From Bacteroidota bacterium (GTDB lineage Bacteria; Bacteroidota; Bacteroidia; Chitinophagales; Chitinophagaceae), in NCBI GenBank assembly GCA_023423405.1, contig JAFAFR010000008.1, positions 62,001 through 126,000 of the forward strand: a DNA stretch of 64,000 nt, in the 5' to 3' direction. The notes beneath the pieces were generated by a model. It was not told where the DNA came from, searched no databases, and saw only the letters and a list, made by a program, of their open reading frames with translations. Below are positions 49,761 through 57,916 of the stretch, in pieces (the stretch's first letter is position 1; each line of letters starts with the position of its first letter). A program made the position numbers and the translations under genes.

Positions 49761-50291
49761 TCATGCGCGCAGCCTGGTGCGATAGATGACATATGCATCT
49801 TCCAGCATGTACCGGTTTTGGTGGTCTTCGAGCCAGGCATTGGCGGCTACCAGCAGTTGATCTATGCAAAGAAAAGCATTCAGCATAGTGGTTGTTTCCA
49901 ACTCTTCGCCGAGGGAATGCCTGGAGAGAACTGCACCCCGCCAGATATGGAGCAGGTTTTTCCATTCTGCCAGTGAGTAGTTGCTCATTTCCTGTGCGAA
50001 GGGATCAAAGACGGGTGATGCCTGTATCCGGATCAGCCAGCAGGTTTCTACCAGCAGCTCGAGCCGGTCAAAAAAATCCATGCAGGTGCCATGACCCTGC
50101 GCGAGTTGACGGGAGCCATCATAGGCTACCAGGCTGTATTGTTTCCAAAATTCCCGGAGACGTGAAACCTGTGCCAGGTCGAAACAATGTTTCATCGCAG
50201 GAACGGGATCGGCCTGCATGGCATCATCACCGCTGAACAAAGCCAGGCGGTTGAGATGTTGCTGTTCGTTCGGTTGACGGTTGATTGACAT
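49761..50291 (-). CDS. Unrecognised helical protein under the shared operator
   Basis: 176 aa, soluble, mostly helical by composition (RLREFWKQYSLVAYDGS, FFDRLELLVETCWLIRIQ, LAEWKNLLHIWRGAVLSRH, MLNAFLCIDQLLVAANAWL). No domain is recognised. I start at ATG 50291 (MSINRQ); the more distal in-frame ATG lies within the operator. Its promoter has a consensus TAGCTTTG box adjoining the operator that also occurs at 45134, so it is likely regulated together with the 45178 unit. Confidence 0.6.
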   Translation of the reverse strand: MSINRQPNEQQHLNRLALFSGDDAMQADPVPAMKHCFDLAQVSRLREFWKQYSLVAYDGSRQLAQGHGTCMDFFDRLELLVETCWLIRIQASPVFDPFAQEMSNYSLAEWKNLLHIWRGAVLSRHSLGEELETTTMLNAFLCIDQLLVAANAWLEDHQNRYMLEDAYVIYRTRLRA

Positions 50292-50312
50292 GGGAATTGA
50301 TTTTTCTTTTAG

Positions 50313-50346
50313 CAAAGCTACTAATATAGTTAGCATTCAGTATTAA
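50313..50346. promoter_or_regulatory. Three-half-site operator plus -7 box upstream of the 50291 gene
   Basis: TACTAA (50319-50324), N5, TTAGCA (50330-50335), N5, TATTAA (50341-50346): arms exactly 11 bp apart. On the minus strand TAGCTTTG (50313-50320) is a consensus -7 box overlapping the first arm. It matches the 45134 site at 14 of 18 core positions. Confidence 0.6.
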
Positions 50347-50370
50347 ATTATCCGTTTTTACACGGATAAT
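50347..50370. promoter_or_regulatory. Perfect 8-bp inverted repeat upstream of the GH gene
   Basis: ATTATCCG (50347-50354) and CGGATAAT (50363-50370) flank an 8-nt T-rich loop. It directly follows the operator and lies 83 bp before the glycosidase start; either a second regulator site or a 5' hairpin. Confidence 0.5.
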
Positions 50371-50452
50371 ATTGTTTAAAGATTGGATCATTTGGAACCA
50401 GTGGGCAATGATACCGCTCACTATCTTCCTTTCACAAAAAACCTGTTGTCTC

Positions 50453-52618
50453 ATGCGATGTTTGCCAGTACTGCTGTTGTTCCATTTTATCCCCTTGCTG
50501 ACACCGGCGCAAGATTGGCTGGTAGCGCCTTTTAGGCAAAAGGCTACTGTTACGAAAGATGCCGGAGGAAAAATCATCAGCCTGCAAAATGGACTGCTCA
50601 GCAGGCGGTTTGTGCTGCAACCGAATATGGCCTGTTTCGGCTTTACCCATGAAGTGAACGGGCAGCAACTGATCCGTGCCATCGAACCGGAAGCAGAGAT
50701 CACCATTAACGGTAACGTATATGCGATTGGGGGATTGAAAGGACAACAGCAGAAAGCGTATTTTTTGCCGGACTGGCTGCCGGCATTGACCGCCGGGAAA
50801 AACGATTTCCAGTTCCAGGACTACGAGGTGCGACCATTGCGACCACTATTGCCTGAAAGGCCCCTGCGCTGGCTGAGCCGGGCAACAACCGCAGCAGGAG
50901 GGCAGGAACTGGTTTGCCGGTTTGCACATTCTGAATTTCCGGGACTTTCCGTTTTTGTACACTATGCCCTGTATGATGGGCTGCCGCTGGTTTCCAAGTG
51001 GGTGAGCCTGCAGAACAGGGGCAATGCCGCGCTGGTGATAGGACGGCTTAAAAATGAGCTGTTATCGCTGGTTGAAGAAGAAAGTGCCGTGACGGGCAGT
51101 ACCGACCAGATGAAAAAGCAGCAGGGCCTTTACGTGGAAACCGATTACGCTTTCAACAATTCGATGCGGTACTCTCTGAGCGACCAGACCGCACACTGGC
51201 TGGCCGACAGCAGTTATACGTCGCAGGTAAATTACGATTACAAAACGCCCTGCCGGCTGGAAGTGTATCCCGATTTCGTGTACGACCTCGAACTGAAAGC
51301 AGGCGATAATCTTGTATCGGTGCGCAGTTTTGAGCTCCTGCTCGACAGCTACGACCGGCAGCGGAGGGGAATGGCTATCCAGCGTTTATACCAGGCCGTT
51401 GCTCCGTGGACCATGGAAAATCCCATCTTTATGCACCTGGTAAGCAGGAACGATGCGGAAGTGAAAAGCGCCGTGGACCAGTGTGCCGCTACCGGATACG
51501 AAGCCCTGATCCTGAGTTTTGGCAGCCATCTCGATATGGAAGACAGCTCCGCGGCAAACCTCGTGCGGTGGAAAGCCCTGGCCGATTATGCGCATGCCAG
51601 GGGCATTGCGATCGGTGGTTATTCTCTTTTCAGCTCGCGCCGCATCAGCGAAGCGGACGATGTGATCAATCCCCTTACCGGGAAAACCGGCGGTGCTTTT
51701 TTTGGGAATGCGCCCTGCTTTGGCAGCAGGTGGGGACTGGCATACCGCGATAAGATCAAACTGTTTTTCAGCGCCACGGGTTTCGATATCTGGGAGAACG
51801 ATGGTCCTTACCCGGGCGATCGTTGCGCCAGCACAACACATCCCGGTCACCGCGGGCTGGGCGACTCGCAGTGGGAACAGATGAAGATCCAGAAAGAACT
51901 CTACCGCTGGTTGTACGCACGTGGTGTATACATCAATGCACCCGACTGGTATTTTCTCGATGGTACCAATAAGATTGCGCTGGGGTACCGCGAAGTGAAT
52001 TTTTCCCTGCCGCGCGAAGACCAGAAAATCTTAAACCGGCAGAACATCTTCGACGGCACCTGGGACAAGGGCCCGTCCATGGGCTGGGGTTTTGTGCCGC
52101 TGACCAAATACCAGGGCGGTGGCCCGGAAGCCGTGCTGGAGCCGCTTTCAGAGCACCTCGACAGCTATGAACAGCTGATGGTGCAGTATTACGGCGCCGG
52201 CGTGCAGGCCTGTTACCGGGGGCCGCGGTTATACGACACCGATAGTACGAAAATGCTGGTGCAGAAAATAGTGAAGTGGTACAAACAGTACCGCCGCATC
52301 CTGAATGCACCACTGGTACACCTGCGCAGGGCCGACGGGCGTGATTGGGACGGATGGCTCCATACGGATCCGCAGGGAAAACAAAAAGGTTTCCTGTTGT
52401 TGTTCAACCCAACCCAGGCGCCCATTACCCGCACCATTCGCGTACCGTTGTATTATACCGGCCTGAAGGGCAGTATGCAGGTAAGGGAAAAAGGAGCTGC
52501 CGCAGTGCAGGTGCGGTTGCCGGGATCAGCCACCTGCGACCCGGTGACGGGAGGGCCTGTATGGGAATTAAAAACCACCCTGCCTGCCGGTGGATACAAC
52601 TGGTGGGTGATTGAATGA
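50453..52618 (+). CDS. Exported alpha-galactosidase-like (clan GH-D type) glycosidase
   Basis: 721 aa. Signal peptide MRCLPVLLLFHFIPLLTPAQ; an N-terminal beta-sandwich (about 20-300, with RWLSRATTAAGG and GLPLVSKWVSL) is followed by a TIM barrel (from about IFMHLVSRND) with EALILSFGSHLDMED, FGNAPCFGSRWGLAY and FDIWENDGPYPGDRC, and a small C-terminal sandwich. The WENDGP segment sits where clan GH-D enzymes hold a catalytic Asp, so an alpha-galactosidase-like activity is plausible but unproven. Alternative start ATG 50408 would bury the signal. First gene of a plus-strand run with cytochrome/DUF1501 genes. Confidence 0.75.
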   Translation: MRCLPVLLLFHFIPLLTPAQDWLVAPFRQKATVTKDAGGKIISLQNGLLSRRFVLQPNMACFGFTHEVNGQQLIRAIEPEAEITINGNVYAIGGLKGQQQKAYFLPDWLPALTAGKNDFQFQDYEVRPLRPLLPERPLRWLSRATTAAGGQELVCRFAHSEFPGLSVFVHYALYDGLPLVSKWVSLQNRGNAALVIGRLKNELLSLVEEESAVTGSTDQMKKQQGLYVETDYAFNNSMRYSLSDQTAHWLADSSYTSQVNYDYKTPCRLEVYPDFVYDLELKAGDNLVSVRSFELLLDSYDRQRRGMAIQRLYQAVAPWTMENPIFMHLVSRNDAEVKSAVDQCAATGYEALILSFGSHLDMEDSSAANLVRWKALADYAHARGIAIGGYSLFSSRRISEADDVINPLTGKTGGAFFGNAPCFGSRWGLAYRDKIKLFFSATGFDIWENDGPYPGDRCASTTHPGHRGLGDSQWEQMKIQKELYRWLYARGVYINAPDWYFLDGTNKIALGYREVNFSLPREDQKILNRQNIFDGTWDKGPSMGWGFVPLTKYQGGGPEAVLEPLSEHLDSYEQLMVQYYGAGVQACYRGPRLYDTDSTKMLVQKIVKWYKQYRRILNAPLVHLRRADGRDWDGWLHTDPQGKQKGFLLLFNPTQAPITRTIRVPLYYTGLKGSMQVREKGAAAVQVRLPGSATCDPVTGGPVWELKTTLPAGGYNWWVIE

Positions 52619-52620
52619 AC

Positions 52621-52628
52621 TAACTTTG
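52621..52628 (+). promoter_or_regulatory. -7 box for the PSCyt1-DUF1553 gene
   Basis: TAACTTTG lies 2 bp after the glycosidase stop and 23 nt before ATG 52652, so the redox genes can be transcribed apart from the glycosidase. Confidence 0.55.
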
Positions 52629-52651
52629 AAGGAGTGTTTGCCATAACAAAA

Positions 52652-55399
52652 ATGAAAATATACGGAGTTGCCGCAGCCATCAGTGCCGGGATCGCTTTAT
52701 TCGCCTGCCTGGGCCAGGAGAAGCCGGTGGATTTCAGTGCCGATATCAAACCCATCCTGAATAAAAAATGCATTACCTGCCATGGCGGTGTGAAGGCCAA
52801 GGCCGGTTTCAGTGTACTGTTCCGTGAAGAAGCGCTGGCCAGTACGGAAAGCGGCAAGCCCGCCATTATTCCGGGTGATCCCGAACACAGTGAAATGATC
52901 CGCCGCCTTGAATCGGACGATCCCGAGCAAAGGATGCCCTATAAGCACGAGCCTCTTTCAGAAGATGAAATAACCCTGTTGCGGCGCTGGATAAGGCAGG
53001 GCGCCAAATGGGGCGACCACTGGGCCTATCTTCCCGTAAAACAGCAGGCCGTTCCCGGGTTGCAGGGAGGCGCCAATGAAATAGATGCCTTTATACGGGA
53101 AAAACTTCCCGAGGCGGGACTGCATCCTGCTGCTCCGGCAGACAAAGCCACACTGCTGCGAAGGGTGAGTCTTGACCTGATCGGAACCTACCCCGATTCG
53201 GTTGTGGCTTTCCGTTATCTTAACAACAGCAATGACAAAGACGGCAATAACGACAAGGCATATGCGCAACTGGTGGACAGCCTGCTTGCTTCTCCCCGCT
53301 TCGGTGAGAGGTGGGCCTCGGTATGGCTCGATGTAGCACGTTATGCCGATACCAAGGGCTATGAGTCGGATGGCCATCGCAATATCTGGGAATACCGCGA
53401 CTGGGTGATACGTGCGTTCAACCAGGACATGCCCTATAACCAGTTCCTTACCGAGCAACTGGCAGGTGACCTTCTGCCCGATCCAACGGAGGCGCAGCTA
53501 ATTGCCACGGCTTTTCACCGCAACGCCATGAGCAACGACGAAGGCGGCACCGACAATGAAGAGTTCCGCAATTCGGCCAATATGGACCGGGTGAACAGCA
53601 CCTGGGAAGGGTTGATGGGCACCACGTTCGCCTGTGTGCAGTGCCACAGCCATCCTTATGACCCCTTCCGGCACGAAGAGTACTACCAGTTCCTGGCTTA
53701 TTTCGATAACAACCGCGATGAAGACGTGCCCACCGAATTTCCACTGCTGCGTCATTTTGACGACAGCAGCCGCAGGGAACTGGATCGGCTGGTCAGTTGG
53801 GTGAAAACAAGCGCCGGTGAAACGGAAGCCGGACGCGTGCTTCAGTTGATGCGCACCTACCAGCCCGCCATCAACGCCACCCTTGCCGATAGCCTGGAAC
53901 GGGCCGTTGTGGTCAATAACAATGTTAGCCTTGCGCTTCGCAATGGCGGGCGTGCCCGGCTGCAAAATATTGACCTGGAAGCGGCTGATGAGCTCCTGTT
54001 CCGCTATTACAGCGGGTTGGAGGGAGGGAAACTGGTCTTCCGGCTGGATCGGGCCGATGGTCCCGTATTTGCGCAGTGCCAGGTTGTTCCGGTAAAAAAA
54101 TCACCGCTGATGCAGGTCTCTTTTGCGCCGCAGAAAGGTGTGCACGACGTATATGTGCAATACGAAAACCGGCAACTGAAAGGCGATGACCTGGCAATTT
54201 ATTTCGACTGGTTTTCTTTCCATCCGGGATTACCGGGCAAGGATAAGTCCGGGTACGGTGCAGCAAAAAGCGTTTATACGAGCTTGTTAATGGCCTGCTT
54301 TCCGGGTACACCCATCATGATGGAAAACCCTGGGAACTGGAAAAGGACCACCCATGTTTTTGAAAGAGGCAATCGCCATACCCCGGGCAAGGCCGTTAGT
54401 CCGGCCATTCCTGCAAGCCTTCGGTATGCACAGCCAAAAGGAGCGCCTGCCAACCGGCTGGGCCTGGCGCAGTGGCTTACCGACCCGCGCAACCCGCTGG
54501 TAAGCCGTACCCTCGTCAACCGGCTCTGGGAGCAGCTTTTCGGCAACGGCATTGTGGAGACCCTGGAAGACATGGGCACACAGGGCAGTCCGCCCACCCA
54601 CCAGGCCCTGCTCGACCAACTCAGTTATCGCTTCCTGCACGACTACGGATGGAGTATTAAAAAACTGCTGCGCGAAATGGTGCTCAGTGCTACCTACCGG
54701 CAGGACGCACGCTGGACGCCAGCGGCACAAAAAGATCCCTATAACAAATACCTGGCCCGCGGCCCACGGATACGGTTAAGCGCAGAACAGTTGCGCGACC
54801 AGGACCTGGCCGTCAGCGGCCTGCTCAGCAATAAGATGTATGGCCCCGGGGTAATGCCCTGGCAGCCCGATGGCATCTGGCTGTCGCCCTATAACGGCGC
54901 CAGGTGGACGCAGAGCACCGGTGAGAACCAGTATCGCCGCGCGGTATACACTTACTGGAAAAGAACCTCGCCCTATCCATCCATGATCAGTTTCGATGGC
55001 GCCCAGCGGGTGGTGTGCAGCGCCCGGCGCATTCGCACCAATACACCCTTGCAGGCGCTGACTACCCTGAATGATTCGGCCTACCTGGATATGTCACGGC
55101 ATTTTGCGCTGCGCATGCAGGGGTCAGGAGCTTCTTCACCAGCGGCACAGATCAACTGGGCCTATGCACAGTTGTTTTTCAAAGAAATGCCGGCGGCCAA
55201 ACTGGCAACCATGGAAAACTTGTACCGCCAGTCGCTGGAAACCTACCGGCAGGACCCGCGTTCTGCCGCCACCCTGCTTGGGTGGGAAAAAGGAAAGGAA
55301 GGAATACCTGTTGCAGGTGGCGATACCAGTCACCTCGCGGCCCTGGCCGTAGTGGCCAATGCCTTATTCAACCTGGACGAAACCCTTACAAAAAACTAA
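52652..55399 (+). CDS. Planctomycete-type cytochrome C / DUF1549 / DUF1553 lipoprotein
   Basis: 915 aa, envelope lipoprotein (lipobox LFAC). Domain order: PSCyt1 with heme motif CITCHGG (about residues 47-53), DUF1549 with a second CVQCHSHPYDPF heme-like motif, a carbohydrate-binding-like sandwich in the middle (FRYYSGLEGGKLVFRLD, HDVYVQYENRQL), and DUF1553 at the end (RLGLAQWLTDPRNPLVSR, RVNRLWEQLFG-type block, RVVCSARRIRTNTPLQALTTLND). Start at ATG 52652. These proteins are usually paired with a DUF1501 gene, as here, and are thought to move electrons during oxidation of an organic, probably glycan-derived, substrate; the reaction is not established. Confidence 0.9.
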   Translation: MKIYGVAAAISAGIALFACLGQEKPVDFSADIKPILNKKCITCHGGVKAKAGFSVLFREEALASTESGKPAIIPGDPEHSEMIRRLESDDPEQRMPYKHEPLSEDEITLLRRWIRQGAKWGDHWAYLPVKQQAVPGLQGGANEIDAFIREKLPEAGLHPAAPADKATLLRRVSLDLIGTYPDSVVAFRYLNNSNDKDGNNDKAYAQLVDSLLASPRFGERWASVWLDVARYADTKGYESDGHRNIWEYRDWVIRAFNQDMPYNQFLTEQLAGDLLPDPTEAQLIATAFHRNAMSNDEGGTDNEEFRNSANMDRVNSTWEGLMGTTFACVQCHSHPYDPFRHEEYYQFLAYFDNNRDEDVPTEFPLLRHFDDSSRRELDRLVSWVKTSAGETEAGRVLQLMRTYQPAINATLADSLERAVVVNNNVSLALRNGGRARLQNIDLEAADELLFRYYSGLEGGKLVFRLDRADGPVFAQCQVVPVKKSPLMQVSFAPQKGVHDVYVQYENRQLKGDDLAIYFDWFSFHPGLPGKDKSGYGAAKSVYTSLLMACFPGTPIMMENPGNWKRTTHVFERGNRHTPGKAVSPAIPASLRYAQPKGAPANRLGLAQWLTDPRNPLVSRTLVNRLWEQLFGNGIVETLEDMGTQGSPPTHQALLDQLSYRFLHDYGWSIKKLLREMVLSATYRQDARWTPAAQKDPYNKYLARGPRIRLSAEQLRDQDLAVSGLLSNKMYGPGVMPWQPDGIWLSPYNGARWTQSTGENQYRRAVYTYWKRTSPYPSMISFDGAQRVVCSARRIRTNTPLQALTTLNDSAYLDMSRHFALRMQGSGASSPAAQINWAYAQLFFKEMPAAKLATMENLYRQSLETYRQDPRSAATLLGWEKGKEGIPVAGGDTSHLAALAVVANALFNLDETLTKN

Positions 55400-55433
55400 G
55401 CGCGGCCAGTGTCGCGAGCAAAACGATAACAGT

Positions 55434-56951
55434 ATGACCCGGCAAGATTTCATCAACCAGCGTCTTGTGAAAGAAGCCGAAATGGCTGCAATGAAGCTGC
55501 ATACGCGCCGTCATTTCCTGCGGGAATCGGCCATGGGCCTGGGTGCCCTGGCCATCGGCTCCCTGCTGGGAAGCTGCGGCCGGAGCGGCTCCTCAAACGC
55601 CGCCGAAAACACCATTGCTTTCGATCCGGCGCATCCGCTGCTGCCAAAATCGCCGCCCTTCCCGGGCAAGGCCCGCAGCGTGATCTACCTGCATATGGCC
55701 GGCGCTCCTTCACAACTGGAGTTGTTCGATTTCAAGCCGGAGCTGATGAAAATGGATGGGCAGGATTGTCCGCCGAGCCTGCTGGCCGGTAAGCAATTCG
55801 CCTTCATCACAGGTGTGCCGAAAATGCTGGGACCCCAGGCAAAATTTGCGCAGCATGGTGAAAGTCGCGCCTGGATCAGTGAGCACCTGCCACATTTCTC
55901 CACGATGGCCGATGAAGTGAGTTTTTTGAAAGCCGTTACCACCGATCAGTTCAACCACGCGCCTGCGCAATTGCTGATGCATACTGGTGGCGCGCGCCTG
56001 GGCCGCCCCAGTATGGGAAGCTGGGTAACTTATGGACTGGGTACCGAAAACCAGAACCTGCCCGGGTTTGTGGTGCTGACCAGTGGCGGCAGTTTTCCCG
56101 ATGCCGGCAAGTCGGTATGGGGCAGCGGCTTTCTACCCAGCGTGTACCAGGGCGTGCAATGCCGCAGCGAAGGCGATCCCGTGCTTTTCATCAAAGATCC
56201 CGAGGGCATGCACCGCGATCTGCGCAAAGCCAGCATCGACGCCATCAATGAAGCCAACCGCCAGGAATACGAAAGCTACCAGGACCCGGAGATCCTCAGC
56301 CGCATTTCGCAATACGAAATGGCCTACCGCATGCAGATCACCGCACCCGAGGTGATGAACATCAATGATGAACCTGCTTATATCCACGAGATGTACGGCA
56401 CGCGGCCGGGAGAGTCGTGCTTTGCGAACAATGCCCTGCTGGCGCGGAAACTGGTGGAGAAAGGCGTACGGTACGTACAGTTGTTCGACTGGGGCTGGGA
56501 CGCACACGGCGACAACGCCAGTAATGCCCTCAACCTGGGCATCATCAATAAATACCGCAGCATCGACAAGGCCATGACCGCTTTGCTGCTGGACCTGAAA
56601 CAGCGGGGATTGCTCGAAGAAACGCTGGTGGTATGGGGCGGCGAGTTTGGGCGCACACCCATGATGGAGAATAGGAACGGCGTTCAGAATCCCTTCAAGG
56701 GACGTGATCATCATACGGAAGCATTTACCATCTGGATGGCCGGCGGTGGTATCAAAAAAGGATATACGCACGGCGAAACCGATGAGATCGGCTACAGCGC
56801 CCTGAGCGGAAAAGTGGAGGCTTTTGACATACAGGCCACCATACTGAACCAGCTCGGGTTTGATCACGAAACCTTTACCTATCCCTTCCAGGGAAGGCCT
56901 TTCCGGCTCACCGATGTGACGGGGAAAGTGATACGGGAAATCATTGCATAA
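55434..56951 (+). CDS. DUF1501 protein, Tat-exported lipoprotein
   Basis: 505 aa. Twin-arginine signal (TRRHFLRESAMG) followed by the lipobox LLGSC, so it is folded before export and anchored by lipid. The DUF1501 core is related to alkaline phosphatase/sulfatase folds: VIYLHMAGAPSQLELFDFKP, TGGARLGRPSMGSWVTYGLG, FDWGWDAHGDN, VVWGGEFGRTPM and GRDHHTEAFTIWMAGGG. Always found with PSCyt/DUF1553 partners; it follows that gene by 34 bp. Start ATG 55434 leaves a 20-residue leader before the RR. Confidence 0.9.
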   Translation: MTRQDFINQRLVKEAEMAAMKLHTRRHFLRESAMGLGALAIGSLLGSCGRSGSSNAAENTIAFDPAHPLLPKSPPFPGKARSVIYLHMAGAPSQLELFDFKPELMKMDGQDCPPSLLAGKQFAFITGVPKMLGPQAKFAQHGESRAWISEHLPHFSTMADEVSFLKAVTTDQFNHAPAQLLMHTGGARLGRPSMGSWVTYGLGTENQNLPGFVVLTSGGSFPDAGKSVWGSGFLPSVYQGVQCRSEGDPVLFIKDPEGMHRDLRKASIDAINEANRQEYESYQDPEILSRISQYEMAYRMQITAPEVMNINDEPAYIHEMYGTRPGESCFANNALLARKLVEKGVRYVQLFDWGWDAHGDNASNALNLGIINKYRSIDKAMTALLLDLKQRGLLEETLVVWGGEFGRTPMMENRNGVQNPFKGRDHHTEAFTIWMAGGGIKKGYTHGETDEIGYSALSGKVEAFDIQATILNQLGFDHETFTYPFQGRPFRLTDVTGKVIREIIA

Positions 56952-56959
56952 CGCTTATC

Positions 56960-57916
56960 ATGAACCGAAAAAAATTTCTGCGCGAAGCTGCTTCTGCAGC
57001 GGCAGCGCTGGTACTTGCAAATATGGAGATCTACGCAAAAACACCGGACCGAACGCCCGGGTCGGCAACGGCAGCCTGGCCCGTTACCACGGCTGCGGCC
57101 GGTTATGAACTGCTTATTCTTGCAACGGATTGGGGCATGAAAGGCGATTTCGCCGCCTTTTGCGCCAAGGTCAAAGCTGCCGGCTACAACGGCATCGAAA
57201 TGTGGTGGCCCACAGACCGCCAGAAGCAGGAGCAGTCTGCAGATGTGTTGCAAAAGGAAGGATTGCAGGTGGGATTTTTATGCGGCGCACACCAGGCAGA
57301 TCCGCAGGCGCACCTGGCAGCATTCCGGGAGCAGATCGATGCCGCGACCAGTCATCCGCGGCTGAAACCGGTTTATATCAATTGCCATTCGGGCCGTGAT
57401 TTTTTCCCCGAGGCAGTTAACAGTGCCATCATCGACCACACCATCCGGCGAACGAAGGCAACAGGCATTCCTGTTTATCACGAGACCCACCGCAGCCGTA
57501 TGTTGTTTGCTGCGCATGTTGCCCGGCAGTTTATGGAAAAGCACCCCGACCTGCGGCTGACCCTGGATATTTCGCACTGGTGCAATGTGCATGAGAGCCT
57601 GTTGGGTGACCAGCCCGAAGCCGTACAGCTTGCTTTGCAACGGGCAGACCATATCCATGCGCGGATCGGCCATCCGGAAGGTCCGCAGGTGAACGACCCG
57701 CGTGCGCCGGAGTGGAAAGAAATTGTGGAGCAACACCTGAAATGGTGGGATGCCATCGTGGCCCGTAAGAAACAGGCGGGGGAGCGGGTGACCATACTTA
57801 CGGAATTTGGCCCGCCCGACTACATGCCAACGGAGCCGTATAGCCGAAAACCGCTGGCCGATCAATGGGCCATCAACCTGTATATGATGAACTTACTGCG
57901 TAAACGTTATTCCTGA
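56960..57916 (+). CDS. Sugar phosphate isomerase/epimerase-like TIM barrel protein, exported
   Basis: 318 aa. The N-terminus (MNRKKFLREAASAAAALVLAN) looks like a signal peptide of the Tat-like kind (KK in place of RR). The xylose-isomerase-like barrel has likely metal ligands in GYNGIEMWWP, YHETHRS, LDISHWCNV, HARIGHP and LTEFGPP. Exported members of this family in glycan loci have been linked to 3-keto-glycoside chemistry; that role here is inference from the neighbours. Its stop overlaps the next ATG by one base (TGATG). Confidence 0.82.
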   Translation: MNRKKFLREAASAAAALVLANMEIYAKTPDRTPGSATAAWPVTTAAAGYELLILATDWGMKGDFAAFCAKVKAAGYNGIEMWWPTDRQKQEQSADVLQKEGLQVGFLCGAHQADPQAHLAAFREQIDAATSHPRLKPVYINCHSGRDFFPEAVNSAIIDHTIRRTKATGIPVYHETHRSRMLFAAHVARQFMEKHPDLRLTLDISHWCNVHESLLGDQPEAVQLALQRADHIHARIGHPEGPQVNDPRAPEWKEIVEQHLKWWDAIVARKKQAGERVTILTEFGPPDYMPTEPYSRKPLADQWAINLYMMNLLRKRYS

